Assembly: GCA_903907175.1 (NCBI GenBank)
Contig: CAIVNB010000066.1
Location: forward strand, 1 to 32,209
DNA: 32,209 nt
Reading direction: 5' to 3'
From: an uncultured bacterium
GTDB lineage: Bacteria; Patescibacteriota; Minisyncoccia; Phycocordibacterales; UBA9973
Shown here: positions 1 through 5,866 of the stretch, in pieces
Layout: every line of letters starts with the position of its first letter
Position numbering within the stretch: position 1 is the stretch's first letter
Program-made: the position numbers and the translations under genes
The notes under the pieces: generated by a model
Told to the model about the DNA's origin: nothing
The model's database searches: none
Seen by the model: the letters and a program-made list of their open reading frames with translations, nothing else

Positions 1-62
1 TGACAGGGACTAAGTCGTAACAAGGCACGGGTAGCGGAAGCTGCTCGTGGATTAATTCAATT
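1..62 (+). rRNA. rrs: 16S ribosomal RNA, 3' end only, without anti-Shine-Dalgarno
   Basis: The universally conserved AAGTCGTAACAAGG is at 12-25. Helix 45 follows: arm 26-35 pairs with 40-49 (10 pairs, two of them G-U) around the GGAA loop at 36-39, the site of the conserved dimethyladenosines. After GGAT at 49-52 a normal gene reads CACCTCCTT; here it reads TAATTCAA (53-60), so the CCTCC core is missing. The intact helix argues against sequencing noise. The gene starts outside the window and its exact 3' end is estimated by alignment to the E. coli sequence from memory. No 23S, 5S or spacer tRNA follows; a terminator lies at 293-323. Confidence 0.93.
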
Positions 63-292
63 TGAAAATCGTTACAATTTTAATTTATTAAGATTGAAAC
101 TTTCATCTCAAATGAAAGTTTGACCTCGGAGAGGTTTAACTTATTGAGTCGGTATTGTGTCGCTCAATTGACGACACAATGGTTTGTAAGAACCCAAAAC
201 TTTCTGGCAAGAATGGAAAGACATTCATTAAAAAAGTTAAGTTTTACGCGAGTAAAACAAAGAACGAAACAAAACATAGAACAGCATAAACT
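63..292 (+). other. 16S rRNA 3' trailer with three hairpins
   Basis: This stretch holds no credible gene. Three inverted repeats are visible: 97-106 with 112-121 (10 perfect pairs, loop of 5), 123-127 with 131-135 (5 pairs, loop of 3), and 154-162 with 172-180 (9 perfect pairs, loop of 9). It lies between the 16S end and an intrinsic terminator, so it is probably the transcribed trailer where 16S processing occurs. Normal bacterial spacers lead to tRNA or 23S genes; this one leads to nothing ribosomal. Confidence 0.6.
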
Positions 293-323
293 AAAAACAC
301 CTCGCGTAAGCGGGGTGTTTTTT
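293..323 (+). terminator. intrinsic terminator of the 16S transcription unit
   Basis: A 13-pair stem (293-305 with 310-322, one G-T pair) closes on a GTAA loop and runs into T residues. It ends the 16S unit and sits directly before the -10 box of the next gene. Confidence 0.85.
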
Positions 324-331
324 GGTATAAT
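323..331 (+). promoter_or_regulatory. extended -10 promoter giving a leaderless start at 338
   Basis: TGGTATAAT at 323-331 is a perfect extended -10 element. Only six bases separate it from the ATG at 338, so transcription is expected to start at or next to the start codon. The T-run of the preceding terminator abuts the element. Confidence 0.75.
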
Positions 332-337
332 AAAAGC

Positions 338-1243
338 ATGAGTGTAAAACGAGTTGGCATATTAAGAGGAGGCGATATTGATAATTACGAAAATTCTTTA
401 CAAAAAGGAGGAGAACTTATTTTATATATTCATGAAAATTTAGCAGACAAGTGGAAACCGATTGATATTTTAATTGATAGGGATGGAATGTGGCATATTG
501 GCGGAATACCTACAAAGCCTGCAGAGTTGATAAACAAGGTTGATGTAGTTTGGAATACTTCACATCCAAATTTTTCTTTAATTCTAAAAAACTTGTTAGT
601 ACCAACAGTCGGGACAGATTCTTTTCCAGTCTTTTTGACAGAAAACCCGAAGAGGTTGGAGGATCACATGAAAGGTATTGGAGTAAAAATGCCAAGGCAT
701 ATTGTGTTTCCTCTATACCAAAAAGATTTCGATGGCAAGTACGATAGATATATTTTAAGAACAGCAAAAAAAGTACATGAGAAATTTTCTCCACCTTGGA
801 TAGTAAAGTCTTTGACTAATGATTTAAATATTGGAACTCATGTTGCAAATACTTATCCCGAACTAGTTGATGCTATAGAAGATATTTCAAATCATGACAA
901 AAGTATTTTGGTGGAAGAATTAATTGATGGTACGACTGCTTCAGTACATAGCATTAGAGGATTTAGGGGAGAAGAAATTTACAGCTTGCCGGCCATTGGG
1001 AATTTTTCTTCTTCTGAAAAAGAAAGACTAAATGAAATTTCAAAAGATATACACAGACATTTAAATATTTCAAATTATCTAAATTCTTTTTTTGTCTTAC
1101 ATCCAAGAAAGGGTGTGTTTCTAAAACAAATCGAATTTTCTCCAGACATAAAAGATGGTTCTAATTTTCATCAATCTTGTGAACTTGTTGGTGCAAAAGC
1201 ACACTCTGTGATAGAACATATCTTAGAAAAAGCTTTAGAATAA
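338..1243 (+). CDS. D-alanine--D-alanine ligase-like ATP-grasp protein
   Basis: The protein has 301 residues and matches the layout of D-Ala-D-Ala ligases: an N-terminal VGILRGGDIDNYENS like the family's GGxSxExxxS region, a central lysine segment PPWIVKSL, a VEELIDG segment, and a C-terminal QIEFSPDIKDGSNF where active ligases have EVNTLPGLT. The glycine/serine-rich ATP-closing loop of Ddl is replaced by a TNDLNIG segment, and the metal-binding Asn of the EVN motif appears to be Ser. It may therefore be a diverged ligase with another substrate or poor activity. A cell-wall role fits the mur cluster about 5 kb downstream. The ATG at 338 is chosen because a -10 box ends six bases before it; there is no Shine-Dalgarno sequence. 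tRNA-Pro follows 10 bases after the stop. Confidence 0.7.
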   Translation: MSVKRVGILRGGDIDNYENSLQKGGELILYIHENLADKWKPIDILIDRDGMWHIGGIPTKPAELINKVDVVWNTSHPNFSLILKNLLVPTVGTDSFPVFLTENPKRLEDHMKGIGVKMPRHIVFPLYQKDFDGKYDRYILRTAKKVHEKFSPPWIVKSLTNDLNIGTHVANTYPELVDAIEDISNHDKSILVEELIDGTTASVHSIRGFRGEEIYSLPAIGNFSSSEKERLNEISKDIHRHLNISNYLNSFFVLHPRKGVFLKQIEFSPDIKDGSNFHQSCELVGAKAHSVIEHILEKALE

Positions 1244-1253
1244 AGGAATAAAA

Positions 1254-1324
1254 CGGGCCGTAGTATACCGGTAGTACATACCCTTCGGGAGGGTATAGAC
1301 TGGGTTCGATTCCCAGCGGCCCGA
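1254..1324 (+). tRNA. tRNA-Pro (anticodon CGG)
   Basis: A complete cloverleaf is visible: acceptor CGGGCCG pairs with CGGCCCG, the D stem is GTAT/GTAC, the anticodon stem TACCC/GGGTA carries the loop TTCGGGA, and the T arm is CTGGG TTCGATT CCCAG. C1 and G37 are typical of bacterial proline tRNAs. The discriminator is A1324 and CCA is not encoded, so a CCA-adding enzyme is needed. Confidence 0.93.
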
Positions 1325-1339
1325 CTTTTGATTTTTTTA

Positions 1340-1348
1340 TGATATAAT
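1340..1348 (+). promoter_or_regulatory. extended -10 promoter of the 1355-1486 ncRNA
   Basis: TGATATAAT at 1340-1348 is a perfect extended -10 element lying just after tRNA-Pro. The predicted start is about 1355. No good -35 is evident, as expected for an extended -10 promoter. Confidence 0.7.
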
Positions 1349-1354
1349 TTAAAA

Positions 1355-1486
1355 GTTAAATTGTTTTTATCTGTAGCGGGTAGTCGCACTCACATAGGCA
1401 CATATGTTGGAGGTTAGCCACTACCCGCTTCAAATGGAAATAATTTTATCCAGCACTAAAATTTATTTTAGTGCTGTTTTGTTTTT
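1355..1486 (+). ncRNA. putative structured small RNA, class not recognised
   Basis: A self-contained unit of about 130 nt lies between an extended -10 box and a strong terminator and has no credible reading frame. Its core is closed by a perfect 10-pair stem in which AGCGGGTAGT (about 1375-1384) pairs with ACTACCCGCT (about 1420-1429). Inside is a smaller ACATA/TATGT hairpin with a GGCACA loop and possible ACTC/GAGGT pairing. I compared it mentally with the bacterial SRP, 6S, tmRNA and common riboswitch signatures and found no convincing match; the SRP GGAA-loop domain is absent. A riboswitch is unlikely because the terminator comes before any gene. The ends are inferred from the promoter and the T-run. 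Confidence 0.6.
1451..1486 (+). terminator. intrinsic terminator of the ncRNA
   Basis: CAGCACTAAAA (1451-1461) pairs perfectly with TTTTAGTGCTG (1466-1476) around a TTTA loop, followed by TTTTGTTTTT. Confidence 0.9.
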
Positions 1487-1550
1487 ATAAAAAATAAAAA
1501 TTGCTTTTTACTTTTTATTAGAAAATTTTTTGAAATTAAAAAATAAAAAG

Positions 1551-1559
1551 TTATCCACA
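1551..1559 (+). promoter_or_regulatory. single perfect DnaA box
   Basis: TTATCCACA matches the DnaA-box consensus exactly and lies at the edge of a very AT-rich stretch (about 1485-1550). I saw no second box nearby and no dnaA or dnaN in the window, so it may be a DnaA regulatory site, part of an origin, or chance. Confidence 0.45.
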
Positions 1560-1577
1560 GTTTTTTATGTAAAATCA

Positions 1578-1606
1578 TTGTGCTTTATTTTGTTTTGCGA
1601 GATAAT
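1578..1606 (+). promoter_or_regulatory. sigma-70-type promoter upstream of the small basic peptide
   Basis: A -35 TTGTGC (1578-1583), a 17-base spacer and a -10 GATAAT (1601-1606) predict a start near 1613 and a leader of about 107 nt before the ATG at 1720. Confidence 0.65.
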
Positions 1607-1620
1607 TAACTTAGTTCTTT

Positions 1621-1712
1621 GCAACAGTTAATTTAAAAATATTTTTTATAAAAATATTTTGAGGTCGCGACTGTTGTAAGCTAAATTAAAAAAATAATTT
1701 CGCGCAAGCGAC
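1621..1712 (+). promoter_or_regulatory. folded 5' leader of the small basic peptide gene
   Basis: CAACAGT near 1622 can pair with ACTGTTG near 1670. The enclosed AT-rich AAATATTTTT/AAAAATATTT forms an inner hairpin. A short TCGC-GCAA-GCGA hairpin with a GNRA loop ends about eight bases before the start codon. This is much structure for a 23-codon gene, which suggests post-transcriptional control or a dual-function RNA. Confidence 0.5.
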
Positions 1713-1719
1713 AAATTCT

Positions 1720-1791
1720 ATGGCAGCAAAAAAGAAAGCAAAGAAAGTAGTAAAGAAGGCAGCAAAAAAGACAACCAAGAAACGAGCTTAG
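1720..1791 (+). CDS. 23-residue Lys/Ala-rich basic peptide (histone H1-tail-like)
   Basis: The frame ATG...TAG encodes a 23-residue peptide starting MAAKKKAKKVVKKAAKK and ending TTKKRA, with more than half of its residues basic. Such KAAKK-type tails occur in histone H1-like bacterial nucleoid proteins, so binding to DNA or RNA is plausible, but no function is proven. It is too short for usual gene finders. Support for a real gene: its own promoter (1578-1606), a structured leader, and a strong terminator 10 bases after the stop. No Shine-Dalgarno sequence is present. Confidence 0.65.
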   Translation: MAAKKKAKKVVKKAAKKTTKKRA

Positions 1792-1800
1792 TCTTTTCTA

Positions 1801-1836
1801 AAAAACTTCCGATAAAATCGGAAGTTTTTTTATTTT
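1801..1836 (+). terminator. intrinsic terminator after the small basic peptide gene
   Basis: CTTCCGAT (1806-1813) pairs perfectly with ATCGGAAG (1817-1824), extended by A/T pairs, and is followed by a long T-run. It ends directly before the secA -10 box. Confidence 0.92.
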
Positions 1837-1839
1837 TTG

Positions 1840-1848
1840 TGCTAATAT
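1840..1848 (+). promoter_or_regulatory. extended -10 promoter giving a leaderless secA
   Basis: TGCTAATAT at 1840-1848 ends six bases before the secA ATG. With the terminator T-run just upstream, no longer leader is possible from this promoter. Confidence 0.65.
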
Positions 1849-1854
1849 ATATTT

Positions 1855-4404
1855 ATGAGTTTATTAAAGAAAATATTTGGGGATGCAAGTTCAAGTTTTA
1901 TTAAAAATACAGACCAAACTGTTGCTAAAATCAACGCCCTGGAGGTGGATATTTCTAAGTTGAAAGATGTCGATTTTCCCCAAAAAACACAAGAATTAAA
2001 GGATAGATTAAAGGGTGGAGAAAGCCTGGATGATATACTGCCTGAGGCTTTTGCTTTAGTTAGGGAGGCTCAAAGGAGGACCCTGGGGATAAGACTTTAC
2101 GATGTTCAACTTATTGGAGGAATGACCCTTCATAAAGGGAAAATAGCTGAAATGAAAACTGGTGAAGGAAAAACAAACGTTGCAACTTTACCACTTTATT
2201 TAAATGCATTGACTGGGAATGGGGTGCACCTTATTACCGTGAATGATTATCTTGCTCGTCGAGATGCGGTACTCATGGGACAAGTTTATGATTTTTTAGG
2301 ACTTTCTGTTGGTGTGATAAATTCTCAAAATGTTTCTTATCTTTATGATCCTAAACATGTTGAAGAGGACAAGGAGCGTGATACTGTCGGAGAATTTAAA
2401 ATAATTTATGATTTTTTGAAACAATGCACTCGTCGTGAAGCATACGCTGCTGATATTACTTACGGAACGAATCATGAATATGGTTTCGATTATTTACGAG
2501 ATAATTTAGCAACAAGGATTGAAGACTTAGTTCAAAGAGGACATTACTTTGCGATTGTCGACGAAGTAGACTCTATTTTAATAGACGAAGCACGTACGCC
2601 GCTTATTATTTCATCCGCGTCTTCTGATTCTGAAGATTTTTATGTTAAATTTTATCAAATTGCAAAACAGCTTAAAAAAGACACTGATTATACTGTAGAT
2701 GAAAAGTTAAAAGCTATTTCTTTGACAGATGAAGGTATCACAAAAGCTGAAAATTTACTCGGAGTAGAAAATATTTATACTGAAAAAGGAATAAAATATG
2801 TGCATCACCTAGAGACTGCAGTGAAAGCGCAGGCAATTTTTGAACGTGATAAGGATTATGTAGTAAAAGAAGGAGAGGTAATAATTGTAGATCCATTTAC
2901 CGGACGCCTTCAGCCAGGTAGACGATGGAGCGAAGGGATTCACCAAGCAATTGAAGCGAAGGAAGGCGTAAAAATTGAAAAAGAGACTCGTTCTTCAGGA
3001 TCAATTACTTTCCAAAATTATTTCAGATTTTATAAAAAGCTTTCTGGTATGACAGGTACAGCCGAGACTTCGGCAGAAGAATTTTTAAAGGTTTACGGAT
3101 TAGATGTAATAGTGATTCCTACCAATCGTCCTGTTGTTCGTATTGATCACCCTGATTCAATTTTCCAAACTGAAAAGGGTAAATTCCAAGCTATCGCAAA
3201 ACAAGTAAAAGAATTAAATAAAAAAGGTCAACCAGTTTTGATTGGAACGATTTCAATTGAAAAAAACGAACTTCTTTCTGTGTATTTAAGACAAGAAGGA
3301 GTGCCACATACAATTTTAAATGCAAAAAACCACGAAAAAGAGGGTGAGATTATCGCCCAGGCAGGCCGTAGAGGTGCAGTTACGATTGCTACCAACATGG
3401 CAGGGCGAGGAATAGATATTAAACTTGGAGGAAACCCAATAGTCAAAGAAGAATATGAAACTGTGAAAAATTCTGGTGGGCTTTTTGTTCTTGGTACTGA
3501 GAGACACGAAGCACGTAGAATAGATAACCAGCTTCGAGGACGCGCAGGTCGTCAAGGAGATCCGGGCGAGACGCAATTTTATGTTTCTCTTGAAGATGAT
3601 TTAATGCGAGTGTTTGGATCGGAAAGAATAAAAACTATGATGGGGCGTTTTGGTATACCGGAAGATGTTCCTATAGAGAATAAATTTATTGGCAGACAAT
3701 TAGAAAGCGCACAAGCAAAAATAGAGGGTTTCCATTTTGATGCTCGAAAAAATACTCTTGAATATGATGATGTTATGAATCACCAGAGACAAGCAATATA
3801 CGAGAGGCGTCAGAAGATGATGCGAGCGGAAAAAGAGGAGATTGAAAAATTACTTGAGCAAGTATTGGAGAATAGAGAAGAAAAAGAAAAATTAGAAAAA
3901 ATAATTCAAGAAAAGAGAGAGAAAATTGGAGAAGAAGCGTTTTTTGAAACTGTTCGTAGAATTGCCCTTTATACGACTGATACTCTTTGGATGGAACACT
4001 TAGAAGCGATGGATTATTTACGTAGTTCAGTGAATTTACGAGCATATGGTCAACGTGAGCCTATTGTCGAATATAAGAAAGAAGGGTTGATGATGTTTAA
4101 AGAGATGGAGCAAGTTTTTAAAGAACAAGTTTTATCACTTATTCAAACAATCAATGTTGAAGTTAAACAAAATATTAAGGCTGAAACAAATGAGCCAAAA
4201 GAGATTTTATTGACGAGCCACGATGAGCCTTCTGAATTTTCTGATACCAAAAAAATAAGTAATTCTCCAAAACATGAATTAAATATCGGGCGAAATGACC
4301 CGTGTCCATGTGGAGCTATAAATCCAACAACTGGTGAAGTATATAAATGGAAAAAGTGTGGGATGGTCAATGCGCCACAACATCGTAAATCACTAATCAA
4401 CTAA
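1855..4404 (+). CDS. secA: preprotein translocase ATPase SecA
   Basis: SecA drives secretory proteins through the SecYEG channel by ATP hydrolysis at the inner face of the membrane. The 849-residue protein has all hallmarks: Walker A GEGKT (103-107), the DEVDSILIDEARTPLI Walker B region near 236, MTGTAETSAEEF, TNMAGRGIDIKLGG, and RIDNQLRGRAGRQGDPG in the second motor domain. The segment after the YDDVMNHQR motif is shorter than in classical SecA, so the helical scaffold/wing region looks reduced. A charged insertion (about residues 165-195) precedes ADITYGTNHEYGFDYLRD. The C-terminal metal motif CPCG...KKCG has a 14-residue spacing rather than the compact form of E. coli, as I recall from other CPR SecAs. 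It is essential for exporting the secreted pilin-like and repeat proteins seen later in the window. Confidence 0.98.
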   Translation: MSLLKKIFGDASSSFIKNTDQTVAKINALEVDISKLKDVDFPQKTQELKDRLKGGESLDDILPEAFALVREAQRRTLGIRLYDVQLIGGMTLHKGKIAEMKTGEGKTNVATLPLYLNALTGNGVHLITVNDYLARRDAVLMGQVYDFLGLSVGVINSQNVSYLYDPKHVEEDKERDTVGEFKIIYDFLKQCTRREAYAADITYGTNHEYGFDYLRDNLATRIEDLVQRGHYFAIVDEVDSILIDEARTPLIISSASSDSEDFYVKFYQIAKQLKKDTDYTVDEKLKAISLTDEGITKAENLLGVENIYTEKGIKYVHHLETAVKAQAIFERDKDYVVKEGEVIIVDPFTGRLQPGRRWSEGIHQAIEAKEGVKIEKETRSSGSITFQNYFRFYKKLSGMTGTAETSAEEFLKVYGLDVIVIPTNRPVVRIDHPDSIFQTEKGKFQAIAKQVKELNKKGQPVLIGTISIEKNELLSVYLRQEGVPHTILNAKNHEKEGEIIAQAGRRGAVTIATNMAGRGIDIKLGGNPIVKEEYETVKNSGGLFVLGTERHEARRIDNQLRGRAGRQGDPGETQFYVSLEDDLMRVFGSERIKTMMGRFGIPEDVPIENKFIGRQLESAQAKIEGFHFDARKNTLEYDDVMNHQRQAIYERRQKMMRAEKEEIEKLLEQVLENREEKEKLEKIIQEKREKIGEEAFFETVRRIALYTTDTLWMEHLEAMDYLRSSVNLRAYGQREPIVEYKKEGLMMFKEMEQVFKEQVLSLIQTINVEVKQNIKAETNEPKEILLTSHDEPSEFSDTKKISNSPKHELNIGRNDPCPCGAINPTTGEVYKWKKCGMVNAPQHRKSLIN

Positions 4405-4439
4405 GATAGACGAATATTTTAGGCAAAAAATTTTAAACA

Positions 4440-4445
4440 TATAAT
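4440..4445 (+). promoter_or_regulatory. -10 box immediately before the 4450 gene
   Basis: TATAAT at 4440-4445 ends four bases before the ATG, predicting a leaderless or nearly leaderless message. The AT-rich surroundings make the call moderate. Confidence 0.45.
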
Positions 4446-4449
4446 ATAT

Positions 4450-4752
4450 ATGCCAAAAGAAAAAATAGAAGGATTTATGTCAATTAGGAGCGTAATTAAT
4501 GATTCAGCAAATCAATTGATGGCTTTTAAATTTTTTGATGATATTACAGAAATAAGAAAATATATTGCAGAAGCAAAATTAAAAACGCTAGAGGAATATA
4601 CCAATAAGAAAAAAATAGAACTTGAAAAAATAAAACCCGGTGTATGTGAAAAATATAATGACTTAGTTAATCAGCTTAAAAATCCAGATCTGACGTATGA
4701 AAATTTTCAAAAAATTACGAAAGAAGCTTGGCAAGTTACAAGAGTAGTTTAA
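4450..4752 (+). CDS. hypothetical protein, 100 residues
   Basis: I do not recognise this protein. It is lysine/glutamate-rich, without cysteine pairs, signal peptide or membrane segment, and its middle (about residues 30-65, EIRKYIAEAKLKTLEEYTNK onward) looks helical. A second in-frame ATG lies at codon 10 (MSIRSV) and could be the real start, but the -10 box four bases before 4450 favours the longer form. It begins a tight run with the DUF1653-like gene, which starts four bases after its stop, so the two are probably co-transcribed. Confidence 0.65.
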   Translation: MPKEKIEGFMSIRSVINDSANQLMAFKFFDDITEIRKYIAEAKLKTLEEYTNKKKIELEKIKPGVCEKYNDLVNQLKNPDLTYENFQKITKEAWQVTRVV

Positions 4753-4756
4753 TTTT

Positions 4757-5020
4757 ATGAAAAACTTAGAAATTGGTGCAATCTATAAACATTACAAAGG
4801 GACAAAAGTAAAAGTTCTTTTTGAAGCGATAGAGAGTGAGACACAGGAACATCTGGTTATTTATATGCATTTAGAAGATGGAGTTATCTGGGCAAGGCCG
4901 AAGCATATGTTTTTAGAAAATATTGTTGCAGACGGGAAAGAAGTAGAAAGATTTCAAAAAATAGATCAAGAAATTTTGGTAAAACCAAGTAAAAATTATC
5001 TATATGGAAAAGAGCAATAG
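4757..5020 (+). CDS. DUF1653-family small protein
   Basis: The 87-residue protein has the pattern of the DUF1653 family: an opening GAIYKHYKGTKVKVLFEA, a central LVIYMHLEDGVIWARP, and MFLENIVADGKEVERF. Family members are short, probably beta-rich cytoplasmic proteins of unknown function, often found as one-domain genes. The start has no Shine-Dalgarno sequence and lies four bases after the previous stop. The end overlaps the next gene by 17 bases, so the three genes 4450-5495 look like one operon. Confidence 0.8.
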   Translation: MKNLEIGAIYKHYKGTKVKVLFEAIESETQEHLVIYMHLEDGVIWARPKHMFLENIVADGKEVERFQKIDQEILVKPSKNYLYGKEQ

Positions 5021-5495
5021 CCCTTTTGAAGGTTTGATAAAAAAAGATAAATATCAAGTTTTTGTGTTTGCTAATCCGGCGCCTATACCTATTAGCTTTG
5101 CTAGACATCCCTGGTTTGTTTTAAATAAAAAAGGGATTATTTCCAGATGGGAAGTTTTACATTTTAAAAATGAAGTTGATAAAGATTTAAAGCATGTACA
5201 TTTAAACAGGAGGGCACCTTTTTTAGGTTTTGATATTATTTACCCAATTAAAAAATATTTATGGAAACCAAAATTATTGGGGTACCTTGAAGGGGACGAA
5301 GGTTCTTTTGCGGAGAAAGCAGTAGAACTTATAGAGAATTCTAGAAAAAATTACCCATACTACGATAGGTATTCATTTTTTGGTCCAAATAGCAACACTT
5401 ATCTACAGTGGGTTTTGAATAAATTCCCGGAGTTTCTTATTAAGCTTTCTTGGCATTTTATTGGAAAAGATTTTAAAATAAAAAATTTGACTTAA
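5004..5495 (+). CDS. DUF3750-like protein
   Basis: The 163-residue protein resembles DUF3750 proteins. The clearest part is C-terminal: YSFFGPNSNTYLQWVLNKFP (about 123-142) followed by a SWHFIGKDF segment, as in the family's GPNSNT...P...IGKDF pattern. The N-terminal half contains a possible dyad, HPWFVLN and WEVLHF, reminiscent of cysteine-amidase-like folds in this group, but I cannot identify catalytic residues with confidence. No signal peptide or clear membrane helix is present. It overlaps the DUF1653-like gene by 17 bases, suggesting translational coupling. The function is unknown. Confidence 0.65.
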   Translation: MEKSNSPFEGLIKKDKYQVFVFANPAPIPISFARHPWFVLNKKGIISRWEVLHFKNEVDKDLKHVHLNRRAPFLGFDIIYPIKKYLWKPKLLGYLEGDEGSFAEKAVELIENSRKNYPYYDRYSFFGPNSNTYLQWVLNKFPEFLIKLSWHFIGKDFKIKNLT

Positions 5496-5551
5496 TGTTT
5501 TAATTGTATAGAATCTAAGAAAAGAAAATTGCACACCTAAAATTCGAGCTT

Positions 5552-5773
5552 ATGAAAAAAAATTATGGAGACTTAATCCCCGATGGCTATACGGTATTGG
5601 GAGATAAATTTTTTGGTAGGGAACAGGAGCTCTGTGTCCTTGTAAGTGGCAATAATGTAGGAGTTTACAATTGTCATTTAGGAACCTGGCCCTTATCACC
5701 CTTACCTATTTCTTATGAAGTGGTGATAAAGGAACTTAAGGAAGTTTCAGTTCCTGGATCAGGGAACATTTGA
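5552..5773 (+). CDS. hypothetical protein, 73 residues
   Basis: I do not recognise this protein. It has no signal peptide or membrane segment; its second half, rich in Pro and Leu (TWPLSPLPISYEVVIKEL), is not low-complexity. It lies 56 bases after the DUF3750-like gene and is followed eight bases later by a strong terminator, which supports it as the last gene of the 4450-5773 unit. No Shine-Dalgarno sequence precedes the ATG. Confidence 0.55.
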   Translation: MKKNYGDLIPDGYTVLGDKFFGREQELCVLVSGNNVGVYNCHLGTWPLSPLPISYEVVIKELKEVSVPGSGNI

Positions 5774-5780
5774 ACCAAAA

Positions 5781-5822
5781 CTCTGGTTATATCGAATCAA
5801 GATATGACCAGAGCTTTTTTAT
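5781..5822 (+). terminator. intrinsic terminator
   Basis: CTCTGGTTATATC (5781-5793) pairs with GATATGACCAGAG (5801-5813), one G-T pair, loop of seven, followed by six T residues. It separates the 4450-5773 unit from murE. Confidence 0.92.
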
Positions 5823-5840
5823 TTTAAACTTTAAACATTG

Positions 5841-5849
5841 TGATATACT
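5841..5849 (+). promoter_or_regulatory. extended -10 promoter of murE
   Basis: TGATATACT at 5841-5849 predicts a start near 5856, about 11 bases before the chosen murE ATG at 5867. This also argues against the in-frame TTG at 5840, which would lie upstream of the transcript. Confidence 0.65.
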
Positions 5850-5866
5850 TTAAAAATAAGGAATTT

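Noticed and set aside
122-135. ACCTC after the 16S end as a displaced anti-Shine-Dalgarno
   Set aside because: It lies about 60 bases beyond the expected mature 3' end and is paired in its own hairpin with GAGGT.
120-341. Open frame of 73 codons over the 16S trailer
   Set aside because: It runs through three hairpins and the terminator, has no recognisable protein features, and overlaps the next gene's start.
1171-1389. Minus-strand frame across tRNA-Pro
   Set aside because: It is an antisense shadow of the tRNA, giving the typical RAAGNRTQSIPSRR peptide.
1355-1440. Assigning the structured RNA as SRP RNA, 6S RNA or a riboswitch
   Set aside because: The SRP GGAA-loop domain and 6S bubble are not visible, and a terminator precedes any gene, so none of these fits well enough to name.
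5840-5866. TTG start for murE at 5840
   Set aside because: The TTG overlaps the extended -10 box at 5841-5849, so it would not be in the mRNA; ATG 5867 starts a normal MurE core.
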